Shown one piece after another: positions 8,713 through 16,839 of a DNA stretch of 27,366 bases. The position numbers and the translations under genes were made by a program. The DNA is from Nitriliruptoraceae bacterium. GTDB taxonomy: Bacteria > Actinomycetota > Nitriliruptoria > Nitriliruptorales > Nitriliruptoraceae. Numbering within the stretch: the stretch's first letter is position 1; each line of letters opens with the position of its first letter. The notes under the pieces are model-generated. The model was not told the DNA's origin, made no database searches, and saw only the letters and a program-made list of their open reading frames with translations. The stretch covers positions 1 through 27,366 of the forward strand of contig SLDB01000128.1 in the NCBI GenBank assembly GCA_007125475.1, given 5' to 3'.

Positions 8713-11253
8713 TCACACCACCGACAACGTCTCCTTCTCGGTGACCTGACTGCCGTGCCGGCGGTGCCAGCGCTCCCACAGCACCAGCATCGAGGGCAGC
8801 ACCAACACGGCCCCGGCCAGCGAGAGCACGATCGCGTACGCGGTGACCTGGCCCATCTGCTGGAACGGCGTGAGGGTGGAGGTGACCAGCACCCCGAACC
8901 CGGCGGCGGTCGTGAACGCCGACCCCGCCAGCGCCCCACCGGTGTTCCGCGTGGTCGCCCGGATCGCGTCGGCGATGTCGTCGTAGGCGCCGCGGTCCTC
9001 CTCGAACCGTCTGGCCATGTGGATGGTGTAGGGCACCCCGATCCCGACGGCGAGCCCGGTCAGCGTCGCGGTGACCGGGCCGAACGGGATCCCGGAGAGG
9101 TACATCAGCCCGAACGTCCACAGCACCACCAACGCCACCGGGAGCATGGTGATCACCCCGAGGAACGGGCGGCGGTTCTCCACCCAGAAGGTGAGCATCA
9201 GCACCAGCATCGCCGTGACGAGGGTGATCACCAGCGAGATCACCTGCGAGGCGGAGAGCTCCTCGACGATCGCCCCGGAGATGATGTTCTGCGAGGTCAC
9301 CGCCGTCGCCGCCCCGACCTCACGCACCGGTTCGAGGTCGGCGACGAGTCCGTCGCGCAGCTCCATCGCGGCGCCCTCGCCGGCCTGGGTGGAGACCTCC
9401 AGCAGGGCGGCGGCCGGCTGGCCGTCCTCGAAGGCCAGCACGGCCTCGAGCGCATCGGCGTCGGTGTCCCGCACGGCCTCGTACACGGTCGCCACGTCGG
9501 CGTCGTCGGCGAACTCCCCCGTCTCGGGGTCGTAGCCGTTGGCGACGGCGACCTCGGCGAGCTCCGGCTGACGGGGGGCGCCGTCGGGGCCGGGGGCCAG
9601 GGCCTCGCGCAGCACCGACACCGGTGAGGCGACCTGGGCGGCGGTGCCCATCGGGGTGTCGACGGTGAGGACGTCGTCGGTGTCGGCCATCGCCTCGGTG
9701 GCCGACGCCAACGCGTTGAACACCTCCGGCGAGGCGAGATCGGCGTCCTCGACCAGGACGTGGGTGGTCTCACCGAACCCGCCCGCGAACTCGTCCTGGA
9801 TCGTGTCCAGGGTCTGGACGACCGGCGAGTCCTCGGGGAGGAAATCGGTGAACGAGAACTCGGTGGAGAGGTTGGTGAACCCCACGAACCCCAGGCCCCC
9901 GAGGAGGAAGCACACCACGATCGTCGGGATGGGCAGCCGCACCGCCAGCACCGAGGTCCGCGAGACCAGCTCGGGCAGCAGCCGCTCGCGGGTCGCCCCC
10001 ATCCCGTCGACGGGGAGGCGGCCACCGGCCTCGGCCCGGCGGTCGAGGACGCTGCGCAACGCCGGGACGAACGTGAGCATCAGCACGAACGCGACCACGA
10101 TCCCGATCGCGGCGAGGATCCCGAAGTCCCGCAACGCCGGGATCGGGTTCACGATGTTGGTCAGGAACCCGACCGCGGTGGTGACCGTCGCCAGCACGAG
10201 CGCGACCCCGACGGTGCCGATCGCGGTGCGCATCGCCGGGCGGACCGCCTGGCCGTCCCCGACCTCGTCGCGGTACCGGGAGTTGAGGTGGATGCCGTAG
10301 TCCACACCGAGGCCGACCAGCAGGATCGGGACGATCTGGGCGACCTCGGTGAACCCGTCGAGGACCCCGACGCGTTGCAGCAACGCCCCGATCCCGTTCA
10401 TCCACAGCACCGCGAGGACGATCGTGAGCATCGTCACCGACGTGTCCGCCACGGTCCGGCGGATCGCCGCCCCGCGGGTGGTGGCCCCACGGGGCTTCAT
10501 CCAGTACACGAACAGCAGGACGCCGAGGATGATGGCGAAGGCCAGGGTGAACAGCTCGGTGACCTCGCCGAGGAACTCGTCCTCGTCACCGAAGAGGAGG
10601 CCGAAGCTGAACGCGTCGAGCTCGAGGGGGCCGTCGAGGTCGGCCAGCGCGTCGGCGACCGCGGTCTCCCGGTCGATCTGCACGTCGATGTCGGTGCTGG
10701 AGTCGACGAACACCAGCAGCATCCCGACGTGCGGGGTGTCGCCGGAGCCGTCGGGGGTGAGCTGCGCGGTGAACGCCAGGTCGTCGTCGGCGTCCACCAG
10801 CGCGCGTTCGTAGAGCTCCTTGACGGCGTCGTCGTCGAGTCCGGCCGGGTCGATCCCCTCCTGCCCGGCGGCGGTGAACACCGGGGTGAGGTAGCTGACG
10901 ATCCCGGGTTCCTCTTCATCGTCGACCGCGACGTACCGGCCGGCGTCGCTGTCGGCGATCGCCTCACCCGCCTGACGCACCGCCTCGACGGCCTCGGCGG
11001 TGAGGACGTCGCCGGTCTCGCTGCGCACCAGGACCTGCACCACCGACTGCGTCGCCGAGTCCCCGAAGTACTCGTCGATGCGGTCGGAGGCGGCGATCTC
11101 CTCCGAGTCGGGGGCGAACCCCTCCTGGCCGGTGGCGGTCTCGACCGTCGTCGCCAACGCCCCGAGCACACCGGTGACCACGAGGGTGACCAGCAGCACC
11201 GCCCACGGAGCCCGGCCCACGACGCCCGCGAGCAACCGGATGATCGTCTTCAC
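8713..11253 (-). CDS. RND-superfamily transporter with two MMPL domains
   Basis: 846 residues with two similar halves. Each half has one helix, a large extracytoplasmic domain (~40-230 and ~462-665) and five more helices. The fourth helix of the first half carries GLGVDYGIH (Asp318-Tyr319), the proton-relay motif of MmpL-type proteins. The second half has GIGVPYTIH with Pro741 in place of Asp. Such proteins export lipids or other hydrophobic compounds using the proton gradient; the substrate here is unknown. GTG 11253 was chosen because CGGAG lies 6-7 nt upstream and it starts just before the first helix; the longer open frame reaching 11649 has no membrane-protein character. A TACGCT box at 11359-11364 could be its promoter. 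The gene diverges from engB and converges on typA. Confidence 0.9.
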   Translation of the reverse strand: MKTIIRLLAGVVGRAPWAVLLVTLVVTGVLGALATTVETATGQEGFAPDSEEIAASDRIDEYFGDSATQSVVQVLVRSETGDVLTAEAVEAVRQAGEAIADSDAGRYVAVDDEEEPGIVSYLTPVFTAAGQEGIDPAGLDDDAVKELYERALVDADDDLAFTAQLTPDGSGDTPHVGMLLVFVDSSTDIDVQIDRETAVADALADLDGPLELDAFSFGLLFGDEDEFLGEVTELFTLAFAIILGVLLFVYWMKPRGATTRGAAIRRTVADTSVTMLTIVLAVLWMNGIGALLQRVGVLDGFTEVAQIVPILLVGLGVDYGIHLNSRYRDEVGDGQAVRPAMRTAIGTVGVALVLATVTTAVGFLTNIVNPIPALRDFGILAAIGIVVAFVLMLTFVPALRSVLDRRAEAGGRLPVDGMGATRERLLPELVSRTSVLAVRLPIPTIVVCFLLGGLGFVGFTNLSTEFSFTDFLPEDSPVVQTLDTIQDEFAGGFGETTHVLVEDADLASPEVFNALASATEAMADTDDVLTVDTPMGTAAQVASPVSVLREALAPGPDGAPRQPELAEVAVANGYDPETGEFADDADVATVYEAVRDTDADALEAVLAFEDGQPAAALLEVSTQAGEGAAMELRDGLVADLEPVREVGAATAVTSQNIISGAIVEELSASQVISLVITLVTAMLVLMLTFWVENRRPFLGVITMLPVALVVLWTFGLMYLSGIPFGPVTATLTGLAVGIGVPYTIHMARRFEEDRGAYDDIADAIRATTRNTGGALAGSAFTTAAGFGVLVTSTLTPFQQMGQVTAYAIVLSLAGAVLVLPSMLVLWERWHRRHGSQVTEKETLSVV

Positions 11254-11436
11254 TGCGTCTCCGAACCGTGGTGTCGATGGATCGGCCGGTGCGACGGTGA
11301 CCGGTCGCTGCACCCGCCCGCGGCACCGAACCGCGCAGCCGGGAGCACACGGCGCACGAGCGTATCCGGGGCGGATTGTGGCGCGGGAACGGGGCCCGGC
11401 ACCGGGTCCGGGTCGCCACCACCCGCCGTGATCGGG

Positions 11437-11442
11437 GACACT
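11437..11442 (+). promoter_or_regulatory. -10 box of engB, leaderless type
   Basis: GACACT is followed by 7 nt and ATG 11450. No Shine-Dalgarno sequence is present. The box is weaker than the others described here. Confidence 0.35.
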
Positions 11443-11449
11443 GGCGCCC

Positions 11450-12043
11450 ATGGACACCACGCTCACCCTGGCGTTCGACCGCTCGGCCGAACGCATCGAC
11501 CAGCTCCCAGCCTCCCGCGCCGAGGTCGCGATCGTGGGGCGCTCCAACGTGGGCAAGTCCTCGCTGCTCAACGCCGTTGCGGGGGTGGCGGGGCTGGCAC
11601 GGACCTCCAAGACCCCGGGGCGGACCCGGTTGTTGAACTGCTTCGTCACCGACCGTGGCGCGACCGTCCTCGACCTGCCCGGGTACGGCTACGCGAAGGT
11701 CTCGGCGTCCGAGCGCGCCCAGTGGCGTGTGCGCCTCGGCACCTACCTGCGGGAACGTGAGGCGTTGGTGATGACGATCGTCCTCGTCGACGGTGAGGTG
11801 GGCCCGACCGCCCTCGACGTGCAGCTGCTCGAGTGGATGCGCGAGTTCTCGGTGCCGTTCACCGTCGTCGCCACCAAGCACGACAAGGTGCGCTCGTCGA
11901 AACGGGTCCGCCGTCGCCGCGAGCTGGCGGCCGGCGTCGGACTCGACGAGTCCGAGGTGCTGTGGGTGAGCGCGGTGACCGGGGTGAACATCGACCGGCT
12001 CCGTGCCCGCATCGACGGATGGCTGCACGACCCGTCGTTGTAG
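11450..12043 (+). CDS. engB: Ribosome-assembly GTPase EngB/YsxC
   Basis: 197 residues, normal for the family. G1 is GRSNVGKSS (30-38). The TPGRT switch (55-59), DLPGYGYAK (75-83), TKHDK (142-146, G4) and SAVTG (174-178, G5) follow in order. EngB proteins bind the 50S subunit late in its assembly. ATG 11450 lies shortly before the conserved core and 7 nt after a -10 box. The proS gene begins 50 nt downstream; a TAGGGT box overlapping the engB stop codon suggests proS has its own promoter. Confidence 0.96.
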   Translation: MDTTLTLAFDRSAERIDQLPASRAEVAIVGRSNVGKSSLLNAVAGVAGLARTSKTPGRTRLLNCFVTDRGATVLDLPGYGYAKVSASERAQWRVRLGTYLREREALVMTIVLVDGEVGPTALDVQLLEWMREFSVPFTVVATKHDKVRSSKRVRRRRELAAGVGLDESEVLWVSAVTGVNIDRLRARIDGWLHDPSL

Positions 12044-12046
12044 GGT
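12041..12046 (+). promoter_or_regulatory. Probable -10 box of proS
   Basis: TAGGGT begins in the engB stop codon and would give a leader of about 40 nt before GTG 12094, enough for the AAGGA ribosome-binding site. The bisC gene has the same hexamer upstream. Confidence 0.35.
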
Positions 12047-12093
12047 CACCGCCGCCACGACCCGACGCCGACCCGATCACGAAGGACGCCCGC

Positions 12094-13863
12094 GTGCCGC
12101 TGAGGATGTCCACCCTGTTCGTCCGCACCCTGCGTGAGGAACCCGCCGACGCGGAGCTCCCCGGCCACACCGCGCTGCTGCGCGCCGGCTACATCCGTCG
12201 CGCCGGGACCGGGCTGCACACGTGGCTGCCGCTGGGGCACCGGGTGTACCGGCGGGTCGAACAGGTGGTGCGTGAGGAGATGGACGCGATCGGGGCCCAG
12301 GAGGTCCACTTCCCCGCCCTGCTCCCCAAGGAGCCCTACCAGGCCACCGGGCGGTGGGAGGAGTACGGCGACAACCTCTTCCGCCTCCGCGACCGGCGTG
12401 ACAACGACTACCTGCTGGCCCCCACCCACGAGGAGGTGTTCACCCTCCTGGTCAAGGACCTGTACGCCTCGTACAAGGACCTGCCGGTCAGCCTCTACCA
12501 GATCCAGACGAAGTACCGCGACGAGGCACGCCCCCGGGCCGGGCTGCTGCGCGGACGCGAGTTCGTGATGAAGGACTCGTACTCCTTCGACGTCGACGAC
12601 GCCGGGTTGGAAGCGTCCTACGACGCCCACCGCGGGGCGTACGTGCGGATCTTCGAGCGCCTCGGCATCCCGTTCGTGATCGTCGAGGCGATGAGCGGTG
12701 CGATGGGCGGCTCGCGCAGCGAGGAGTTCCTCGCCCCCACCCCGGTGGGCGAGGACACCTTCGTGCGCAGCCCCGGTGGGTACGCCGCGAACGTCGAGGC
12801 GGTGACGACCCCGGTGCCGCCAGCGCTGCCGTTCGACGATGCCCCCGCCGCCCACGTCGAGGACACCCCCGCCACCCCCACCATCGAGACCCTGGTGGCG
12901 TTCGCGAACGAGCACCACCCGCGCCCCGACCGACCCTGGCGGCCGGCCGACACCCTCAAGAACGTGGTGGTGATGCTCACCCACCCCGACGGCAGCCGTG
13001 AGCCGCTGGTCGTGGGGGTCCCCGGTGACCGCGACGTCGACGCCAAGCGGCTGGCCGCCCAGCTCGAGCCGGCCGAGGTCGCCGTGTTCGACGACGACGA
13101 CTTCGCCGCCCACCCGCACCTGGTCAAGGGCTACCTCGGCCCACAGATCCTCGGGGCCGCCTCGGAGACCTCGATCCGGTACCTCGTCGACCCCCGCGTC
13201 GTCACCGGGACCCGCTGGCTCACCGGCGCCAACGCCGAGGGTCACCACGTCTTCGACCTCGTCTGCGGCCGCGACTTCACCCCCGACGGGGTGATCGAGG
13301 CCGCCGAGGTCCGCGACGGCGACCCCGCCCCGGACGGCTCCGGTCCCCTCGAGCTCGCCCGCGGCATCGAGATCGGCCACATCTTCCAGCTCGGGCGGAA
13401 GTACGCCGAGGCGCTGGACCTGAAGGTCCTCGACGAGCACGGCAAGTTGGTCACGGTGACGATGGGCTCGTACGGGATCGGGGTCTCCCGGATCGTCGCG
13501 GCGATCGCCGAGGCATGCGTCGACGACCTCGGGCTGTGCTGGCCGGCCCCGATCGCCCCCGCCCGGGTCCACCTCGTCGCCGCCGGGAAGGGCGAGGAGA
13601 TCAACGACACCGCCGAACGGCTCGCCGCCGAGCTCGAGGCGGCGGGGATCGAGGTCCTCCTCGACGACCGTCCCCGGGTCAGCCCGGGGGTGAAGTTCAA
13701 GGATGCGGAGCTGCTGGGGATGCCGAAGATCCTCGTCGTCGGTAAGCGCCTCGCCGACGGGGTCGTCGAGGTGCGCGATCGCGCCAGCGGTGAGCGTGAG
13801 GACGTCGCGGTCGACGCCGTGGTCGGCCACCTCGTCGCCGACGCGTCCCCGGCACCTCGGTGA
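12094..13863 (+). CDS. proS: Prolyl-tRNA synthetase (bacterial type with editing domain)
   Basis: 589 residues (E. coli: 572). Class II motifs are clear: motif 2 in the YRDEARPRAG-LLRGREF region (141-157) and motif 3 MGSYGIGVSR (457-466), with PTHEEV at 110-115. Between motifs 2 and 3 lies a YbaK-like editing insertion (~235-400), which hydrolyses Ala-tRNA(Pro); Lys289 in TLKN is at the position of the essential editing lysine. The C-terminal ~100 residues form the anticodon-binding domain. GTG 12094 has AAGGA about 8 nt upstream; ATG 12106, four codons later, is a possible alternative start. It lies 50 nt downstream of engB. Confidence 0.97.
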   Translation: MPLRMSTLFVRTLREEPADAELPGHTALLRAGYIRRAGTGLHTWLPLGHRVYRRVEQVVREEMDAIGAQEVHFPALLPKEPYQATGRWEEYGDNLFRLRDRRDNDYLLAPTHEEVFTLLVKDLYASYKDLPVSLYQIQTKYRDEARPRAGLLRGREFVMKDSYSFDVDDAGLEASYDAHRGAYVRIFERLGIPFVIVEAMSGAMGGSRSEEFLAPTPVGEDTFVRSPGGYAANVEAVTTPVPPALPFDDAPAAHVEDTPATPTIETLVAFANEHHPRPDRPWRPADTLKNVVVMLTHPDGSREPLVVGVPGDRDVDAKRLAAQLEPAEVAVFDDDDFAAHPHLVKGYLGPQILGAASETSIRYLVDPRVVTGTRWLTGANAEGHHVFDLVCGRDFTPDGVIEAAEVRDGDPAPDGSGPLELARGIEIGHIFQLGRKYAEALDLKVLDEHGKLVTVTMGSYGIGVSRIVAAIAEACVDDLGLCWPAPIAPARVHLVAAGKGEEINDTAERLAAELEAAGIEVLLDDRPRVSPGVKFKDAELLGMPKILVVGKRLADGVVEVRDRASGEREDVAVDAVVGHLVADASPAPR

Positions 13864-13913
13864 GCACCGCACGGTGCACCGCGGGGCCCCGTGCGACGAC
13901 CTCCCCGTGGGGA

Positions 13914-13941
13914 CCGCCGGGGAGTACGTTCTCCACGGCGG
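13914..13941 (+). terminator. Hairpin after proS
   Basis: CCGCCG-G-GGAG (13914-13924) pairs with CTCC-A-CGGCGG (13931-13941) around a 6-nt loop, with one G-A mismatch. It lies 50 nt after the proS stop and 43 nt before the next start, so it may terminate proS or shape the next leader. There is no T-tract. Confidence 0.4.
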
Positions 13942-13984
13942 CCAGGAACCACCGGTGCGATCCGGTTGACGAGAGGACCGTGAC

Positions 13985-14155
13985 ATGTCCGCACTCCTGC
14001 TCCTCATCCTCATCCTGGTGATCGCGGCCGCCGGGGGCTTCCTGGGCACGCTCCTGGAGGTCGCCGGGTGGCTGTTGGTGATCATGGTCCTGATCGGTGC
14101 CGCGATCGGCTTCGCGGCGTGGCGGTGGATCGAGTCGCTACGGTCACGGTCATGA
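13985..14155 (+). CDS. 56-residue membrane protein, unknown function
   Basis: ATG 13985 is preceded by AGAGGA with a 7-nt gap, a strong ribosome-binding site. The product has two hydrophobic stretches (about 3-23 and 28-46) separated by a short turn with Glu25, and ends in a basic tail WRWIESLRSRS. It is almost entirely a helical hairpin membrane protein. Its stop codon overlaps the next start as ATGA (14152-14155), so the two genes are translationally coupled and probably work together. I do not recognise a named family. Confidence 0.75.
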   Translation: MSALLLLILILVIAAAGGFLGTLLEVAGWLLVIMVLIGAAIGFAAWRWIESLRSRS

Positions 14156-14727
14156 CGGACACCCCACGCCACGACGACACCAGCGACGACCCCACCGGCG
14201 ACGCCGGCGCCGGTGGTGGCCCCGCCGGCGACCACACCCGGCTGGCGACGTACCTGCGAGACCACGACGCGTTGGTGACCTCGGCGTCGGCGCTGGCCGA
14301 GCGTGCCGTGCGCCAGAACATCGGTACGCCGTACGAGGCGCCGCTGCGCACCATCCTGGAGGACATCGGTCACGATCACGTCGCGTTGCGGTCGGTGATG
14401 GCCGTCTCCGGGGTCGAGCCCTCGCCGGTGCGCACCACCGCCTCACGCCTCGGCGAGCTCGTCGGACGGCTGAAGTTCAACGGCTCGTTCCGCGGGTACT
14501 CGCCGTCGTCGCGGGTACTGGAGATCGAAGGGCTGGCGATGCTGACCCAGGGTCGGCTCGGTCTGTGGCAGTCCATCGCCTCGGTGTACGGGCCCACCGC
14601 GCTGCCCGACGACGTCGACGTCGATGGGTTGCAGGCCCGTGGTACCGATCAGCTCGAACGGCTCCGGGCGTTGCACGTCGAGGCGGCCGGTGAGGCCTTC
14701 GCCGACGCCTCCCCAGCGGTGGGGTGA
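14152..14727 (+). CDS. Helical-bundle protein of unknown function
   Basis: 191 residues. An acidic, Gly/Pro-rich start (1-27) is followed by long amphipathic helices. They include LATYLRDHDALV, ILEDIGHDHVAL, SSRVLEIEGLAML and QLERLRALHVEAA. Repeated Glu/Asp-His pairs on these helices resemble ferritin-like four-helix proteins, but I cannot assign complete metal ligands. From memory, similar proteins with the GRLKxNG...YSPxSRxxExE pattern occur widely in actinobacteria without known function. The start codon overlaps the stop of the upstream membrane protein (ATGA), which implies shared translation. It ends 24 nt from the convergent gene at 14752. Confidence 0.75.
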   Translation: MTDTPRHDDTSDDPTGDAGAGGGPAGDHTRLATYLRDHDALVTSASALAERAVRQNIGTPYEAPLRTILEDIGHDHVALRSVMAVSGVEPSPVRTTASRLGELVGRLKFNGSFRGYSPSSRVLEIEGLAMLTQGRLGLWQSIASVYGPTALPDDVDVDGLQARGTDQLERLRALHVEAAGEAFADASPAVG

Positions 14728-14751
14728 GGCGCCGGGGCTCGTCGCACCGAG

Positions 14752-16203
14752 TCAGGCCACCTCACCGGGGCGGACCGGGCCCACGACGACCTCGGGCCGG
14801 TCGCACACCCACCATGCCCCGGTGCGGCGTCGTTGCGAACGAGTCGTGAACCGGTAGCGCCACCGCACCACCCGCACCGCCGCCGGTCGCCGGTCACCGA
14901 ACGGCGCCGAGCGCAGCAACCCGAGGACCTGCGGGTCGGCGTCGAGGAGCGCGGCCAGCAGCCGCCGCAGCCAGAACAACTCACCGGGCTTCGGGTGCAA
15001 CGACGCGAACCACAGCAGCCAGTCGAGGCGACGGTGGTACGGCGCGATCTGCGGTGGGCGCCGGAACGGGTCCTGCGGCTGGGCGCGTGGGACGTAGGCG
15101 CGCCAGTCACCGCCGCGGCCCGCCACGGTGGTCGTGGCGGGGGCCGCGTCCGGGTCGAGGGCCTCGATCACGACCTGATGCCGGGTGCGGGTCACCGCTC
15201 CGAACGCGCCGTAGGAGTTCACCAGCCTCAGCGGGTCGTGGCTGGCGTTCATCCGCTGATCGCGGGAGAGCAGGTTCTCCAGCGGCGGCAGGCTCCGCCA
15301 CGCGATCACCACGGCGAACACCGCCACGGCGGCGACGTACCACGCCGGCGATCGTCCGCCCGCCGAGACCTCGACCCCGATGAGGGCGTACCCGTCGTCG
15401 GGGATCGCCGCGCCCGCGATCACGATGGTGAGCAGGTTCAGCCAGGCGAAGTTCCCGCTGGCCAGCAACCACACCTGGGTGACCACGATCAGCAGCGCCG
15501 CACCCCCGGCGACCGGCTGGGGGAACAGGAGGCCGAACGGCACCACGAGCTGCACCACGTGGTTCGCCGCCACCTCGGCACGGTGCTGCCACTCCGGCAG
15601 GTGGTGGAAACGCCACGACCACGGGCCCGGCAGCGGCTGCGTCTCGTGGTGGTAGCGGGTGCAGCTCAACGCCCGCCAGCAGGGGTCGCCGCGCCACTTG
15701 ATCAACCCGGCGCCGAGCTCGACCCGGATCAGCAGCCACCGCAGCGCGAGCAGGGTCACCCAGGGCACGCCGAGCTCCCCTCCCCCGAGGAACACCGCGA
15801 GCAGCCCCACCTCGAGGAGCAACGTCTCCCACCCGAACGCGGTGAAGACCTGGCCGATGTTCACCAACGACAGGTAGAGCACCCACAGCAGGGCGAACGC
15901 CAGCATCGTCAGCCACCCGGGGCCGAGGTGCACCACCCCGGCCACCAGCAGGGCGGAGGTCAACCCACCGACGACGGCGCAGGCCGTGATGGCGCGGTCG
16001 TCGGGTGCCAGGCGAAGCAGACTCGGCGCGGTGCGCCAGGAGGTGCGGGCGACGTGGGCGTCGACCGGCAGCAGCCCGCGCACCCCGACCAGCGGCCGCC
16101 ACTCGTCGAGGACGTTGATGAACGCCAGCAGGTACACGAGCGCGACCCCGCGCTGCACGACCTCGCGGGCGACGTCGTATCCGTCGGCGAAGAACCACTC
16201 CAT
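14752..16203 (-). CDS. Lipase maturation factor-like membrane protein
   Basis: 483 residues with about eight or nine membrane helices, starting at ~17 and ending near 304, then a soluble C-terminal domain. The hallmark block lies at ~163-230. It contains LGAGLIKWRGDPCW, CTRYHHETQPLPG-PWSW, HHLPEW and NHVVQLVVPFGLLFPQP. This matches LMF1/LMF2-type proteins. In animals LMF1 helps fold lipases in the ER; what bacterial homologues do is not known, so the name is by homology only. ATG 16203 starts just before the first helix; no good Shine-Dalgarno sequence is visible. A palindrome at 16274-16288 sits between this gene and the divergent GYD gene. Confidence 0.88.
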   Translation of the reverse strand: MEWFFADGYDVAREVVQRGVALVYLLAFINVLDEWRPLVGVRGLLPVDAHVARTSWRTAPSLLRLAPDDRAITACAVVGGLTSALLVAGVVHLGPGWLTMLAFALLWVLYLSLVNIGQVFTAFGWETLLLEVGLLAVFLGGGELGVPWVTLLALRWLLIRVELGAGLIKWRGDPCWRALSCTRYHHETQPLPGPWSWRFHHLPEWQHRAEVAANHVVQLVVPFGLLFPQPVAGGAALLIVVTQVWLLASGNFAWLNLLTIVIAGAAIPDDGYALIGVEVSAGGRSPAWYVAAVAVFAVVIAWRSLPPLENLLSRDQRMNASHDPLRLVNSYGAFGAVTRTRHQVVIEALDPDAAPATTTVAGRGGDWRAYVPRAQPQDPFRRPPQIAPYHRRLDWLLWFASLHPKPGELFWLRRLLAALLDADPQVLGLLRSAPFGDRRPAAVRVVRWRYRFTTRSQRRRTGAWWVCDRPEVVVGPVRPGEVA

Positions 16204-16273
16204 GGCGAGAGGGTGACCGATCCCCCGCCGCCGTGCCGCGACGGACGGGGCCCGGGCGACCAGAGGCGCCGAT

Positions 16274-16288
16274 GCGGTGTCACACCGC
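16274..16288. promoter_or_regulatory. Perfect 15-bp palindrome in divergent intergenic region
   Basis: GCGGTGT-C-ACACCGC has 7-bp arms around one base. It lies 70 nt upstream of the lipase maturation factor start and 82 nt upstream of the GYD gene, where a shared operator could act on both. Confidence 0.35.
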
Positions 16289-16370
16289 CACGACGACGAC
16301 CCATGGACAGCGACGCAGCGGGAGGGGATGATGCCAGCGTGTTCAGGCGGAGTTGGAAAGGCTTGCTGCC

Positions 16371-16691
16371 ATGGCGAAGTTCCTGTTCAAGGTGAACTAC
16401 ACCCAGCGAGGGCTGCAGGGCGTGATGAACGAAGGGGGAAACGCCCGGAAGGCGGCCGCAGAGGACACCATCAGGAGCGTCGGCGGCACGGTCGAGAGCT
16501 TCTACTTCGCGTTCGGCGACACCGACGCGTTCATCATCACCGACATGCCGGATGCCGCCGCTGCCGCGTCGGTCGCACTCAACGTGAGCGCAACCGGGTC
16601 CGTGACCGTCGAGACGGTGGCGCTCCTCGACCCCGACGAGATCGACGCCGCCACCGGCGCCGACGTCAGCTACCGGCCACCGGGCGCGTGA
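16371..16691 (+). CDS. GYD-domain protein
   Basis: 106 residues, the usual size. The sequence begins AKFLFKVNYTQRGLQGVMNEGG and includes FYFAFGDTDAFIITDMPD, matching the GYD family (small dimeric alpha/beta-barrel-like proteins) found widely in bacteria without a proven function. ATG 16371 follows GGAAAGG with a 9-nt gap; an in-frame TTG at 16353 is less likely. The gene is on its own, with a hairpin about 90 nt downstream. Confidence 0.85.
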   Translation: MAKFLFKVNYTQRGLQGVMNEGGNARKAAAEDTIRSVGGTVESFYFAFGDTDAFIITDMPDAAAAASVALNVSATGSVTVETVALLDPDEIDAATGADVSYRPPGA

Positions 16692-16782
16692 CGCGCGAAG
16701 TACGGCATCGCGGGCGGGGAGGTGGCGACTCCGAGTCACCGACCCGACCCTCGAGTACCCTGACCTGTCCCTCACCGCCCTT

Positions 16783-16804
16783 CCGTTCCGGGTAGGCGGA
16801 ACGG
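16783..16804 (+). terminator. Hairpin between GYD and Mut7-C genes
   Basis: CCGTTCCG (16783-16790) pairs perfectly with CGGAACGG (16797-16804) across GGTAGG. It could end the GYD transcript or form part of the leader of the gene at 16840. Confidence 0.4.
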
Positions 16805-16839
16805 CAGCTGGACCCTGTCAGACGGCAACAGGACATCGA

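Noticed and set aside
11254..11649. N-terminal extension of the RND transporter
   Set aside because: The extension overlaps engB, has no signal or membrane character, and a good ribosome-binding site precedes GTG 11253.
12046..14379. Minus-strand open frame of 777 codons
   Set aside because: Exactly antisense to prolyl-tRNA synthetase; no domain signal.
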